Below, one piece after another: positions 1-8,574 of a DNA stretch of 64,000 nt; position 1 is the stretch's first letter; each line of letters opens with the position of its first letter. The position numbers and the translations under genes are program-made. Below the pieces are notes generated by a model. It was given only the letters and a program-made list of their open reading frames with translations. It did no database searches and was not told the origin of the DNA. The stretch is from assembly GCA_027483945.1 (NCBI GenBank), contig JAIXTM010000005.1:220894-284893 (forward strand), read 5' to 3'. The stretch comes from Hyphomicrobiales bacterium. GTDB taxonomy: Bacteria; Pseudomonadota; Alphaproteobacteria; Rhizobiales; Beijerinckiaceae.

Positions 1-195
1 CAAGTCGAAGCGGCGCCGAAGCACCGCTGCGAGACAGGACACCATACCGAGCCCGACTTCAAGGCCGATGTCTCAGTAAGCGACCATTCCGTTAAGCACC
101 CGTTAACCGAAGCGCGGCTGCCGTTCCGGAACGGGCCTGCGATGCGGTGGGAATAAGGCAAAGTTGCGGCGGAGCGGCCGGAGCCGCCCTCGCCC
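1..195. other. Left-edge intergenic sequence
   Basis: No convincing gene. Frame 1 on the plus strand is open from the edge to a TAA at 154-156, and frame 2 to a TAA at 77-79, so the tail of a plus-strand gene cut by the window edge is possible. The AT-richer stretch around 90-112 (two GTTAA motifs) looks intergenic. Confidence 0.4.
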
Positions 196-603
196 TTATC
201 GGCCGACGCGCGCCAGGCCGCTCTCGCCGTTGTCGCGGCGCCAGCTCACCTTGTTCTCGCCGGCACGGCTCAGGGTGAAGCACATGCGCTCGCCGTCGTA
301 CCAGCTCTGCCATTGCTGGCAGAGGCGGTTCTGCTCCACCCACCAGCGCCCGGAATCCTTGGGCTTGAGCCAGCGGCCGAGGCCGACCGCCTCGCCCGAC
401 CCGTCGACGCGGCCGTCGGGCCGGTAGAAGAGCGGGATCTCGCCGCCGAGCGGCGTCGCCAGATAGATGCGGCGGCCGGTGACGAGCTCGCGGATCTCGT
501 CGGTGCGCAGCTGGCCCTCATTGGCGAGGGCCACCGGGACGGCGGACAGGGCGGTCGCCAGAAGGGCGGACGCCATCAGGGCGCGGCGGGCGAATGCGGA
601 CAT
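196..603 (-). CDS. Small secreted protein of unknown function
   Basis: A 135-residue protein. The ATG at 603 was chosen because it opens a clear Sec signal peptide (MSAFARRALMASALLATALS, then an AVPVALA-type cleavage region near residue 27) and is preceded on the minus strand by a GGAGGG ribosome-binding site. Longer in-frame extension would read back across the tRNA gene. The mature part has the pattern RTDEIRELVTGRRIYLATPLGG, then YRPDGRVDGSGEA, W-rich KDSGRWWVEQNRLCQQW and DGERMCFTL. I recognise this layout from small secreted DUF995-like proteins of Hyphomicrobiales, but the family assignment is by memory. The two cysteines could form a disulfide. A TTGACA -35 element lies at 670-675. Function is unknown; periplasmic location is inferred. 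Confidence 0.75.
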   Translation of the reverse strand: MSAFARRALMASALLATALSAVPVALANEGQLRTDEIRELVTGRRIYLATPLGGEIPLFYRPDGRVDGSGEAVGLGRWLKPKDSGRWWVEQNRLCQQWQSWYDGERMCFTLSRAGENKVSWRRDNGESGLARVGR

Positions 604-708
604 GGTCCCTCCGAAACGTCGCTGAAACCGGAATGTTGCAGGCCCATGGCGCACGTCCTGCGGCCCGCTTGTCAAAACTACGCCGGATCGGCATGAACGG
701 ATCACAGC

Positions 709-798
709 GGACAGGTGGCCGAGTGGTTTAAGGCAGCGGTCTTGAAAACCGCCGTGGGGGCAACTCCACCGTGGGTTCGAATCCCACCCTGTCCGCCA
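709..798 (+). tRNA. tRNA-Ser (anticodon UGA)
   Basis: A 90-nt tRNA with a 7-bp acceptor stem (GGACAGG with CCTGTCC), discriminator G and encoded CCA. The anticodon loop CTTGAAA gives UGA. The long variable arm (stem TGGGGG/CTCCA region) is the class II feature expected for serine. The T loop reads GTTCGAATC. It reads UCA and, by wobble, other UCN codons. Confidence 0.95.
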
Positions 799-868
799 GT
801 CCTCCCTCGAGCCAGTTCGCTTCGCTCGCCGGTCCGTCGGCGAACCGATCCCGCGGCGCATCGGCGCT

Positions 869-949
869 GTCATTGCGAGCATAGCCAAACCATCCATCGC
901 CCGTCCGGACCATGGATTGCTTCGTCGCTTTCGCTCCTCGCAATGACGG
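869..949. repeat. Intergenic palindromic repeat (GTCATTGCGAGC type)
   Basis: The element begins with GTCATTGCGAGC and ends with its inverse, CTCGCAATGAC, enclosing a second inverted core around ATGG. This pattern is a dispersed palindrome common between genes in rhizobial genomes. Here it lies in the 520-bp gene-free stretch between tRNA-Ser and the next CDS. Confidence 0.65.
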
Positions 950-960
950 TTGAGCGTGAC

Positions 961-1235
961 GCCTCGTCCTTCGAGGCCGCTTCGCGGCGCCTCAGGATGA
1001 GGCTTCGGTTGGCGGCGCGCCCTCTACAAGGGTCCTCATGCTGAGGCGCTCGCCGGAACGGCGAGCCTCGAAGCACGCAGGATGCCCGTGAGCGGCTGAT
1101 CCCTCCCCGCCAGGGGAGGGTGGCGCGAAGCGCCGGGTGGGGTCGCCGAGACAGCATGGATGGTAAGCGGAGCCCACCCGTCCGGCGTTCTCGCGCCGGC
1201 CACCCTCCCCTCGCAGGGAGGGATCAAGCGCGCGG
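961..1235. repeat. Composite palindromic repeat, copy 1
   Basis: This is the first of two near-identical copies, the other at 1808-2082 in the same orientation. Module A contains CTTCGAGGCCGC, CCTCAGGATGAGG and the return CCTCATGCTGAGGCGCTCGC...CCTCGAAGCACGCAG. Module B is a large inverted repeat running from GATCCCTCCCCGCCAGGGG to its inverse ending GGGAGGGATC. Both can fold into long hairpins. Open frames here (such as those reading RFAPPSPGGEGS on the minus strand) are repeat artefacts, not genes. Confidence 0.75.
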
Positions 1236-1318
1236 CGACGCCAGGACGCGTGCCTTTGCCGGCGTTGCCGACCATGAGCATCCGTCCTAGCTTCGCGTCG
1301 CATCCCACGGGGCGAGCG

Positions 1319-1765
1319 ATGACCAGGCATCTGCTGACAGCAGCGATCGGCGGCCTTCTCGTGTCGGCCACCCTTCCCGCCTTCGCCATGCCGCCGAAAT
1401 CCTGCGCGGCGAAGTTCGTCGGGACGTGGTCCTATTCGGGCGGCACGACGGTGGTGAACGCGGACGGGACGGCCAATCCGCAATGCTTCCTGTGCGTGCC
1501 GGTCCAGACATGGACCTGCAACGGCAACACCTACATCATCACCGGCCCGACGACCTACCAGGCGACGCTGACGCCGGACGGGCGGCAGATGGTGGGCTCG
1601 GCCGGGGTGGCGACGCGCGTCTCCGGCGGCGAGCGTCCGGCCGCGAGGCCCGCCGCCCAGCCCCGGCCCCGGCCTGCCCGCCCGCAGCCGAGCGCGCCCG
1701 TGGAGGCGGGCGCCCCGGCGCGGCCGGGCGACGCCGTTCCCATGCGCCAGAGCGGCGGCAACTGA
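1319..1765 (+). CDS. Secreted cysteine-containing protein of unknown function
   Basis: A 148-residue protein. I chose the ATG at 1319 because it immediately starts a signal peptide (MTRHLLTAAIGGLLVSATLP, cleavage after AFA near residue 23). An upstream in-frame ATG at 1274 would bury it. The mature region (about residues 24-95) carries five cysteines, in PKSCAAKF, PQCFLCVPV and WTCNG, and a threonine/tyrosine-rich segment that looks beta-stranded. The last ~45 residues are a proline/arginine/alanine-rich, probably disordered tail. I do not recognise the family. The gene sits alone between two copies of the same composite repeat, so its expression unit and stability are open questions. Confidence 0.65.
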   Translation: MTRHLLTAAIGGLLVSATLPAFAMPPKSCAAKFVGTWSYSGGTTVVNADGTANPQCFLCVPVQTWTCNGNTYIITGPTTYQATLTPDGRQMVGSAGVATRVSGGERPAARPAAQPRPRPARPQPSAPVEAGAPARPGDAVPMRQSGGN

Positions 1766-1807
1766 CGCCTGCGCTGCCGTTTCCCGTGATCCGGCCTGAG
1801 GATGACG

Positions 1808-2082
1808 GCTCGCCCTTCGAGGCCGCCGCTGCGCGGCGTCACCTCAGGACGAGGCTTCGGTTGGCGGCGCGCCCTCCACAAAGGTCCTCATGCTGAGGCG
1901 CTCGCGGAGCGAGCCTCGAAGCACGCAGAGTGCCTGACCGGCTGATCCCTCCCCGCCAGGGGAGGGTGGCGCGAAGCGCCGGGTGGGGTCGCCGAGACAG
2001 CATGGATGGTAACCGGAGCCCACCCGTCCGGCGCTCTCGCGCCGGCCACCCTCCCCTGGCGGGGAGGGATCAAAGCGCGCGG
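1808..2082. repeat. Composite palindromic repeat, copy 2
   Basis: Second copy of the two-module element at 961-1235, same order and orientation and visually close to 90 percent identical, with most differences in module A. Module B again forms an inverted repeat bounded by GATCCCTCCCCGCCAGG and its complement. Together the two copies make direct repeats about 850 bp apart. Confidence 0.75.
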
Positions 2083-2098
2083 CTGTTCTCCACGCTGA

Positions 2099-2225
2099 TG
2101 TCATCCCCGGCCGGAGCGCCACAGGCGCGCAGGGGAAGGGGATCCAGAGGAGTGCCAAGCACCGCGCTGGGTGGTCGGCCTTCTCTGGATCCCCTTCCCG
2201 GTGCTGCGCACCGCCGGGGATGACA
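2099..2225. repeat. Intergenic palindromic repeat (TGTCATCCCCGGC type)
   Basis: Ends are TGTCATCCCCGGC and its inverse GCCGGGGATGACA. An inner inverted pair, GGGGAAGGGGATCCAGAG against CTCTGGATCCCCTTCCC, can make a long stem. It is a third palindrome type in the otherwise gene-free stretch 1766-2370. No gene, promoter or RNA is evident in that stretch. Confidence 0.65.
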
Positions 2226-2370
2226 GCGCTTGCGGTCGCCGTTGCGCGTACGCGAGCAATCGCGCAGACGGAAAACGGGGCGGCAGTCTCCTGCCACCCC
2301 GCTCGAGTCGTTGTCGTCGACCCACGTCCCAAGCTGGCCGGCTTTGAGGCCGGCCGCCTTGGGCGGTGCC

Positions 2371-2817
2371 TTACTGGCAGCGGCCGTCGCGCCAGGTCTG
2401 GCCGGCCACGCAGGGCACGCGGGTGTCGTTACGCTGATTGACCGTGCCGGTCGCATCCACGCCGCCGGGGGCGTTGTTGCTCGGCGCCGTGCCCGTGCCG
2501 CCGACGCCGAGGCCCGCGCTGCCGGTGCCGTTGCCGACCGTGCCGGACGGGTTGGCCGTGCCGGCGCCGCCGACCGTGCTGCCCGTCGTGCTGTTGGTGC
2601 CGACCGAGCCGTTGGCGCCGACAGCGCCCGCGCCGACCGAGCCGCTGCCGGAGGCGCCGACGCCGGCGCCGGCCGAGCCCGTGCCGGCCGAGCCGCCCGC
2701 CGAACCGCCGGCGGAACCGCCCGCCGACCCGCCGGAGGACTGGGCGACCGCGAAGGCCGTGCCGCCCGCGATGATGATGGCCGCCAGGGTTGAGGTCTTG
2801 ATGATCGAATAGCGCAT
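2371..2817 (-). CDS. Secreted glycine/serine-rich repeat protein
   Basis: A 148-residue low-complexity protein. The ATG at 2817 is preceded by GAGGAGA at good spacing and starts a signal peptide ending near AVA-QS at about residue 26. The mature protein begins with tandem GGSA repeats (SGGSAGGSAGGSAGGSAG), continues as Gly/Ser/Thr/Ala-rich sequence with scattered Asn and Val, and ends with a compact tail holding the only two cysteines (VPCVAGQTWRDGRCQ). The composition suggests a disordered or elastomer-like periplasmic or surface protein; no catalytic motif is visible. A GGAAC-N16-CGAT sequence on the minus strand near 2883-2907 resembles, but does not match, an EcfG promoter. Downstream, a GGCCGG...CCGGCC hairpin (about 2335-2357) may end transcription. 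Function is not known to me. Confidence 0.7.
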   Translation of the reverse strand: MRYSIIKTSTLAAIIIAGGTAFAVAQSSGGSAGGSAGGSAGGSAGTGSAGAGVGASGSGSVGAGAVGANGSVGTNSTTGSTVGGAGTANPSGTVGNGTGSAGLGVGGTGTAPSNNAPGGVDATGTVNQRNDTRVPCVAGQTWRDGRCQ

Positions 2818-2959
2818 GCGCGTCTCCTCGGGGTTTTGCATCCAAGGCGCCGGCGCTGAAGCCGGTCACCCGTGACAATGCAATCGACGGGCGCGCGTGA
2901 TCGTTCCTAAGCGAGGCGCTAAATGCCTGTGCGGGCTCGCGTTTCGCTAATCGTCCGCC

Positions 2960-3199
2960 TCAGTAGCAGCGGCGGACGGGCAAGAGCTGGAACACGTAGA
3001 AGCCGTTGATGCGCGAGGCCGTTTCGGCGGCGCGCGCGCCGAAGCCGCCGGGCGCGTCGCCGGCCCCCGTCACCTTGCCGGAGAAGCTCCAGCGGTCCCC
3101 GCCCAGGAAGCCCGGCAGCGGCCGGTCCTCGGGGATGGCGCAGTGGAGGTCGTCCTCGCCGGCGCGGCGGAAGACGTTGTAGGCGATCTCGTAATGCAT
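2960..3199 (-). CDS. Conserved-looking small protein, unknown function
   Basis: A 79-residue protein starting MHYEIAYNVFRRAGEDDLHC. I preferred the ATG at 3199 over the one at 3220 because GGGGAGAGG sits just upstream of it. There is no signal peptide and no membrane segment. A central stretch (IPEDRPLPGFLGGDRWSFSG) is followed by a glycine/alanine region and a C-terminal RINGFYVFQLLPVRRCY. It resembles small proteins annotated as hypothetical in Hyphomicrobiales. It is transcribed divergently from rimO, with a 162-bp gap. Function is unknown. Confidence 0.6.
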   Translation of the reverse strand: MHYEIAYNVFRRAGEDDLHCAIPEDRPLPGFLGGDRWSFSGKVTGAGDAPGGFGARAAETASRINGFYVFQLLPVRRCY

Positions 3200-3361
3200 C
3201 GGCCTCTCCCCACGAATCACGCTGATGACCTCCCCTACCGCCGGAGCGTGTCAGTTGTGTGATCGTCCGGTGCCGGACAGTCCGCATGACGTGCCGCATT
3301 GCGCCGCCGGGCCGATCGTGGCAATCGGGCCGCCTGATCCCTTCCGGACCCCTGGAAAAGC

Positions 3362-4702
3362 ATGGCTTCCGCATCCGATTCCCCGGCGAGCGGCGTCGCC
3401 CCGAAGATCTCGTTCGTGTCGCTGGGCTGCCCGAAGGCGCTCGTCGACAGCGAGCGCATCATCACGCGGCTGCGGGCCGAGGGCTACGAGCTGGCCAAGG
3501 GCCATGCCGGCGCGGACCTCGTCATCGTCAACACGTGCGGGTTCCTGGATTCGGCGAAGGCGGAATCGCTCGACGCCATCGGCGAGGCGATGAGCAGCAA
3601 CGGGCGCGTGATCGTCACCGGCTGCATGGGCGCCGAGCCGCAGCAGATCCGCGAGCGCTTCCCCAACGTGCTCGCGATCACGGGGCCGCAGGCCTATGAG
3701 AGCGTGATGGGCGCGGTGCACGAGGCGGCGCCGCCGGCGCACGACCCGTTCCTCGACCTGGTGCCGGAACAGGGCATCAAGCTCACCCCGCGGCACTACG
3801 CTTACCTCAAGATTTCAGAGGGTTGCAACAATCGCTGCACCTTCTGCATCATCCCCAAGCTGCGCGGCGACCTCGTCAGCCGGCCCGCCGGGGACGTGCT
3901 GCGCGAGGCCGAGAAGCTGGCAAAGGCGGGGGTCAAGGAACTCCTCGTCATCTCCCAGGACACAAGCGCCTACGGCGTCGACCTGAAATACGCCGCCAGC
4001 CCCTGGCGGGACCGGGAGGTCCGGGCGCGCTTCTACGACCTGGCGGACGCGCTCTCCGAACTCGGGATCTGGGTGCGGATGCACTATGTCTACCCCTACC
4101 CCCATGTCGACGAGGTCGTCGGGCTGATGGCGGAGGGGAAGATCCTTCCCTATATCGACATCCCCTTCCAGCACGCCTCCCCTTCCGTCCTGAAGGCGAT
4201 GCGCCGGCCCGCGCACCAGGAAAAGACCGCCGACCGGATCCGCCGCTGGCGGGAGATCTGCCCGGACCTGGCCGTGCGCTCCACCTTCATCGTCGGCTTC
4301 CCCGGCGAGACGGAGGAGGATTTCGCGTTCCTGCTCGACTGGCTGCGCGAGGTGAGGCTCGACCGGGTCGGCTGCTTCCGCTTCGAGCCCGTCGCCGGCG
4401 CGCCGGCCAACGAACTTCCCGGCGCGGTGCCGCAGGAGGTCAAGGACGAGCGCTGGCACCGCTTCATGCAGGTGCAGCAGGAGATCAGCGCGGCGCGGCA
4501 GAAGTCCCGGGTCGGCCGGCGCATCCCCGTCATCATCGACGAGCCGGGCCCGACCGTGTCGAAGGGGCGCTCCAAGTGGGACGCTCCGGAGATCGACGGC
4601 AACGTCTATGTCGCCTCCCGGCGGCCGCTGCGGGTCGGCGACATCGTCAGCGTGAAGGTCGAGAGGTCGGACGCGTACGACCTTCACGGCGTCGCCGTGT
4701 GA
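3362..4702 (+). CDS. rimO: Ribosomal protein S12 methylthiotransferase RimO
   Basis: A 446-residue radical SAM enzyme that adds a methylthio group to the conserved aspartate of ribosomal protein S12. The N-terminal UPF0004 domain opens with [18 protein letters not shown], the RimO rather than MiaB form, and supplies auxiliary-cluster cysteines C23, C59 and C88. The radical SAM motif CNNRCTFC gives C155, C159 and C162. The TIM-barrel continues through HYVYPYPH and [13 protein letters not shown], and a C-terminal TRAM domain (about 370-446) ends in [11 protein letters not shown]. Length is normal. The start ATG follows a GGAAAA element. It is a single gene between two minus-strand genes. Confidence 0.96.
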   Translation: MASASDSPASGVAPKISFVSLGCPKALVDSERIITRLRAEGYELAKGHAGADLVIVNTCGFLDSAKAESLDAIGEAMSSNGRVIVTGCMGAEPQQIRERFPNVLAITGPQAYESVMGAVHEAAPPAHDPFLDLVPEQGIKLTPRHYAYLKISEGCNNRCTFCIIPKLRGDLVSRPAGDVLREAEKLAKAGVKELLVISQDTSAYGVDLKYAASPWRDREVRARFYDLADALSELGIWVRMHYVYPYPHVDEVVGLMAEGKILPYIDIPFQHASPSVLKAMRRPAHQEKTADRIRRWREICPDLAVRSTFIVGFPGETEEDFAFLLDWLREVRLDRVGCFRFEPVAGAPANELPGAVPQEVKDERWHRFMQVQQEISAARQKSRVGRRIPVIIDEPGPTVSKGRSKWDAPEIDGNVYVASRRPLRVGDIVSVKVERSDAYDLHGVAV

Positions 4703-4710
4703 GGCACCTC

Positions 4711-4746
4711 CAAAACGGACAGGGGCGCCCTGGTGGACACCCCTGT
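4711..4746 (-). terminator. Probable intrinsic terminator of the TadG-like gene
   Basis: Inverted repeat ACAGGGG (4719-4725) with CCCCTGT (4740-4746), followed on the minus strand by CCGTTTT. It lies 32-59 nt past the stop of the minus-strand gene at 4778, between two convergent genes. The U tract is short, so termination may be partial. Confidence 0.5.
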
Positions 4747-4777
4747 TCGCAGGCGTTCCGTGGAACGTTCCGCTGGC

Positions 4778-6748
4778 CTATTTCATCAGGCGCAGCTGGG
4801 CGATGACGCCGCCGATATCCTCGAACGCGCGCTCCAGCTCGGCCGGATTATCGGCCATATACATGTCCTCGGGCCGGGAGGCGCAGGCGCGCATCAGGTC
4901 CTTGGCATAGTTGCTGTTCTCGCGGAACAGGACGGTGAAGACGCGGATGCCGGTCTTCTTCGCGTTTTCGCAGGCCAGAGCGGCACGCTTGTCGAGATAA
5001 TCCTCCGCAACCGCGAAGTCTTCCTTCGGGAAACGGCCGCCCTTGAGGTAACCATAGGCGCTGTAATCCGACATGGTCACGCCGTTACGCTGGTTCAGCT
5101 CGATGGTCTGGGCACCATCCGACATGACGACCATGTACTTCTTGACCTTGGCGCCGGTGCGGCCGTCGCTGAACGGCGCCTTCGGCGACAGGGTGCGCCA
5201 GCCCCACATCACGCCTTCGCTGATGATCGTGCCGCCGCCGAACCAGTGCTTGAGCGTGTCGATCCGCTCGTAGAGCGCCTTGGTGTTGGAGGTCAGGCGG
5301 ACCAGCTCGTCCGGACAGGCGGCATTGGGGCCGCTCGTCGTCGGGCCGGCTTCCTCGATGCGGGCCGGATTGAGGCCGTTATATTTGAAAAGATTGTAGA
5401 AATTCTGCCATTCGCCCGACGGCGCGCGCCAGCCGATCGGCATCGTCCCGGTGTCGGAGAGATACGAGTTGACGTATTTCTTGCCGTTGTTCGTGATGTC
5501 GCCGGGCTCGTCCGGCCAGAAATACGGCACGAACAGCGTGTTCGGCGTGCCGGCGACCGGCGGGTCGTCGGTGACGTCGTAAGGCTCTGGACGCGCCTCG
5601 ACGCAGCCCTTCCACTTCGTGCCCGGAATGCGGCCGAACAGGTCGTAATGGCTGATAACCTTGGGGTTTTTCAGCGCGCAGGGCGACCCGAACTGGAAGC
5701 CGTCCGGCAGCTGCGCCGAGAAGGGCAGGTAATCGGACGGCGTGCTCACCATCGTGCCCGAGAAAGGCGGACGGGTGTTCGGGGTGACGTCGGCATGGGC
5801 AGCCTTCACACCGAAGAGCTCCTGCGCGATGGCTGCGAAGAGGCCCAGCGCCGATGCGGCGTCGGCGCGGTCCGAACCGCGCGGCCCGGCCGGCGGCTTG
5901 GGCGCGGGCGCCGGCGGGTTGACGACGGGCGTCGGCTGCGGCTGGTTGCCGTTGCCGTTCCCGTTGTTTCCATTGCCGTTTCCGTTGTTGCCGCTATTGC
6001 CGTTGCCGTTGTTCCCGTTACCCGGATTGGCGGCGACCGGCGGGGTCGGCTTCTTGGTGCAATCGGTGAATTGCGAGATCTGCTGGTTCCGGAACCGGCG
6101 CATGTGCCAGTAGGACTCGCCGCGCGTGTCCACCATCGGCAGCGGCAGGTTCTGGACGCCGACATTGACCGACGCGTTGAACGGCACGATCGACATGCGG
6201 ACCGTGTCGTTGTTGCTGCCGAAGCGGAAGACGATGTCCACGAACTTGCGGGCCGCCTTCTTCAGGTTGCCCATGTCGTTCTTCATCGAGCCGGTATTGT
6301 CGAGAACGAGCGCGATCTCGACCTCGGAATCGTTGATGCCGACATCGGCGCCGACCGCGACCTTGCTCGTGTTGAGGCCCAGAATGCCGGCAACGAGGTT
6401 CCGCTGGTCGGCTTCCGCGGTCACCCGGATGACGCCGGACCGCTCGGTGATCGACAGCCTGATATTGTTGACGTTCGGGTATCCCGCCATGTGGGCGTCG
6501 AAGACCTTGCGCGCCAGCTCGTCCCGCTTGGCCGGCCCCTGGGCGTTTTCCCGGCCCGCCGTCAGGGCGGCCGCGTCGACTGCCGCGATCATGTGGGAGC
6601 GGAGCGCCGCGCCCCGCGAGTAATCGACGGCGGCACCGGCAAGGCCCAGAACGGGCACCAGCGCCAGCGCGAACATCACGGCTGACGCGCCATTGCGATC
6701 CTGCGCGAAGCGCACGGAAACGGTCTTCAGATTGCTCACGACACCCAC
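4778..6748 (-). CDS. TadE/TadG-like pilus assembly protein with von Willebrand domain
   Basis: A 656-residue protein. The N-terminus is the TadG signature: a charged stretch, then DRNGASAVMFALALVPVLGL (residues 17-36), a single membrane anchor of prepilin-like type. A putative von Willebrand A domain follows, with a MIDAS-type motif DNTGSM starting at D150. Residues 243-268 are a GN/NNG repeat, followed by a proline-rich linker and an Ala-rich hydrophobic stretch near residues 285-315; together these interrupt the VWA region. The C-terminal half resumes with MVVMSDGAQTIELN and FTVLFRENSNYAKDLMRACA, typical of Tad-locus TadG proteins. GTG at 6748 is used as the start; a GTG at 6739 is also possible. 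No other tad genes are nearby. The role in pilus assembly or cell-surface adhesion is inferred from the family. Confidence 0.8.
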   Translation of the reverse strand: MGVVSNLKTVSVRFAQDRNGASAVMFALALVPVLGLAGAAVDYSRGAALRSHMIAAVDAAALTAGRENAQGPAKRDELARKVFDAHMAGYPNVNNIRLSITERSGVIRVTAEADQRNLVAGILGLNTSKVAVGADVGINDSEVEIALVLDNTGSMKNDMGNLKKAARKFVDIVFRFGSNNDTVRMSIVPFNASVNVGVQNLPLPMVDTRGESYWHMRRFRNQQISQFTDCTKKPTPPVAANPGNGNNGNGNSGNNGNGNGNNGNGNGNQPQPTPVVNPPAPAPKPPAGPRGSDRADAASALGLFAAIAQELFGVKAAHADVTPNTRPPFSGTMVSTPSDYLPFSAQLPDGFQFGSPCALKNPKVISHYDLFGRIPGTKWKGCVEARPEPYDVTDDPPVAGTPNTLFVPYFWPDEPGDITNNGKKYVNSYLSDTGTMPIGWRAPSGEWQNFYNLFKYNGLNPARIEEAGPTTSGPNAACPDELVRLTSNTKALYERIDTLKHWFGGGTIISEGVMWGWRTLSPKAPFSDGRTGAKVKKYMVVMSDGAQTIELNQRNGVTMSDYSAYGYLKGGRFPKEDFAVAEDYLDKRAALACENAKKTGIRVFTVLFRENSNYAKDLMRACASRPEDMYMADNPAELERAFEDIGGVIAQLRLMK

Positions 6749-6936
6749 CTAATCCTTCAAGGATCCGGGGTGACCTTACGCGACACCGATTGCGGGACCT
6801 TTAAAGGGCCCGGCAAATTTTCCTCAAATCGACGCAAGAGCGGATTAACGCTTCCGGGCCGCGTCATGAAAGCCGCTTCCCTTGACCTGAAAGGCGCGAT
6901 CGGGGCAAATCCCCTCGCCCGCGCAACGGAACCGCC

Positions 6937-7539
6937 ATGGCCCGCGTCCTGCTCATCGACAACTACGATTCCTTCACCTGGAATCTCGTCCACCTCGTGG
7001 GCGGGCTGGGTGTGGACGTCGAGGTCCGTCGCAACGACGCCATCACGGTCGACGAGGTGATAGCCGCCGCGCCCGACGCGATCCTGCTGTCGCCCGGGCC
7101 GTGCACGCCCAATGAGGCCGGCATCTGCCTCGACCTCGTGCGCCGCGCCGGACCGACGATCCCGACCTTCGGCGTGTGCCTGGGCCTGCAGACGATCGGC
7201 CAGAGCTATGGCGGAGACGTGGTGCGGGCCCCGCTGCCCATGCACGGCAAGGTCTCGCAGGTCGGCCATAATGGCCGCGGCCTGTTCCGGGGCGTCAATG
7301 GACCGTTCGCGGCGACGCGCTACCACTCGCTGGTCATCGACCGCAAATCCTGTCCGCCGCTTCTGGAGATCTCGGCCGAGACCGATGACGGCCTCATCAT
7401 GGCGGCCTCGCATCGGGAGCATCCGGTCCACGGCGTGCAGTTCCACCCCGAGAGCATCAAGTCCGAGCACGGAGCGACGATCCTGCGCAATTTCCTCGAC
7501 ATGGCCGGGGAATGGAACGCCCGCCGGGCGGCAGCCTGA
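6937..7539 (+). CDS. trpG: Anthranilate synthase component II (glutamine amidotransferase)
   Basis: A 200-residue class I glutamine amidotransferase that feeds ammonia to TrpE to make anthranilate, the first step of tryptophan synthesis. It starts [20 protein letters not shown], the TrpG/PabA signature. The nucleophile is C81 in [12 protein letters not shown], and the other triad members are H170 and E172 in VQFHPES. The oxyanion glycines are in LLSPGPCTP. It is first in a packed run with trpD 11 nt downstream. In some bacteria the same protein also serves PabB for folate; the neighbouring trpD and trpC favour the tryptophan role. TrpE is not in the window. Confidence 0.95.
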   Translation: MARVLLIDNYDSFTWNLVHLVGGLGVDVEVRRNDAITVDEVIAAAPDAILLSPGPCTPNEAGICLDLVRRAGPTIPTFGVCLGLQTIGQSYGGDVVRAPLPMHGKVSQVGHNGRGLFRGVNGPFAATRYHSLVIDRKSCPPLLEISAETDDGLIMAASHREHPVHGVQFHPESIKSEHGATILRNFLDMAGEWNARRAAA

Positions 7540-7550
7540 GCCATCGCGGG

Positions 7551-8564
7551 ATGGACGCGTTCAAGCCCTTCCTGGTCACGCTCTCCTCGGGCGCGGCGCT
7601 GAGCCGCGAGCAGGCCCGCGAGGCGTTCGATACGTTGCTCTCGGGCGAGGTCACCCCGGCCCAGGCGGGCGCGTTCCTCATGGGACTGCGCGTGCGCGGC
7701 GAGACGATCGAGGAGATCTCCGGCGCCATCGACGCCCTCCGGGCGCGGATGCTGCGCGTGGAGGCCCCCGAGGGTGCCGTCGATATCGTCGGCACTGGCG
7801 GCGACCATTCCGGTTCCTACAACGTCTCGACGCTCGCTGGCATCCTGACGGCGGCCTGCGGGGTTCCCGTCGCGAAGCACGGTAACCGCGCGGCGACGTC
7901 CCTGTCCGGCGCAGCGGATGTGCTGACCGCGCTCGGCGTCAAGGTTGGCATTGCCCCCGAGACGATCTCGGCCTGCATCCGCGAGGCGGGCATCGGCTTC
8001 ATGTTCGCGCCCGCCCATCACGCCTCCATGCGGCACGTGGCGCCGGTCCGGGTGGAGATCGGCACGCGCACGATCTTCAACATGATCGGCCCGCTGACCA
8101 ACCCCGCCGGCGTGCGCCGACAGGTCGTCGGCCTGTTCTCGGCGCAGTGGATCGATCCCGTCGCCGAGGTGCTGAAGGCCCTCGGCAGCGCCCGGGCCTG
8201 GGTCGTCCACGGTGCGGACGGCCTGGACGAATTGTCCACCACCGGCCCGAGCCAGGTGGCGGAACTGCGCGACGGCACGATCCGCCGCTTCACGGTGGAA
8301 CCCGCGGAAGCCGGTCTCCCGACGGCGACGCTCGCCGACATCAAGGGCGGCGATGCGGTACATAATGCGGGCGCCCTGCGCACCGTTCTCGGCGGCGCGC
8401 ACACCGCCTATCGTGACATCGCGGTCCTCAATGCGGCGGCCGCCCTGGTCGTCGCCGACCGGGCGGGCAGCCTCAAGGACGGCGCCGAGCAGGCGCAAGC
8501 CGCCATTGCCGACGGGCGGGCTGCAGCCGTGCTGGATCGGCTGATCGCCGTCTCGAACCGATGA
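7551..8564 (+). CDS. trpD: Anthranilate phosphoribosyltransferase
   Basis: A 337-residue enzyme that joins anthranilate and PRPP to give phosphoribosylanthranilate. The ATG at 7551 ([20 protein letters not shown]) was chosen over an upstream start inside trpG because it matches family N-termini and follows GCGGG. Visible motifs: the PRPP-binding [37 protein letters not shown], and the anthranilate-binding [17 protein letters not shown]. The late segment [20 protein letters not shown] is also family-typical. Length is normal. Translation is probably coupled with trpG and trpC. Confidence 0.95.
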   Translation: MDAFKPFLVTLSSGAALSREQAREAFDTLLSGEVTPAQAGAFLMGLRVRGETIEEISGAIDALRARMLRVEAPEGAVDIVGTGGDHSGSYNVSTLAGILTAACGVPVAKHGNRAATSLSGAADVLTALGVKVGIAPETISACIREAGIGFMFAPAHHASMRHVAPVRVEIGTRTIFNMIGPLTNPAGVRRQVVGLFSAQWIDPVAEVLKALGSARAWVVHGADGLDELSTTGPSQVAELRDGTIRRFTVEPAEAGLPTATLADIKGGDAVHNAGALRTVLGGAHTAYRDIAVLNAAAALVVADRAGSLKDGAEQAQAAIADGRAAAVLDRLIAVSNR

Positions 8565-8574
8565 GGAGCCGCCT

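Noticed and set aside
992..2332. Overlapping open frames through the composite repeats on both strands
   Set aside because: Their translations repeat the same PSPGGEGS and EGAPPTEASS strings in both copies because they translate palindromic DNA; no ribosome-binding sites or coding bias.
5930..6025. Tandem nucleotide repeat considered as a CRISPR-like or satellite array
   Set aside because: It is the in-frame coding sequence of a GN/NNG repeat without spacers.
4733..6685. Long plus-strand open frame antisense to the TadG-like gene; similar long antisense frames at 22100-24166, 32541-35405, 46382-48466, 50500-53313 and 60629-63154
   Set aside because: They mirror strong known genes in a high-GC genome where antisense frames stay open by chance, and their translations are rich in Arg, Ala, Gly and His without any recognisable domain.
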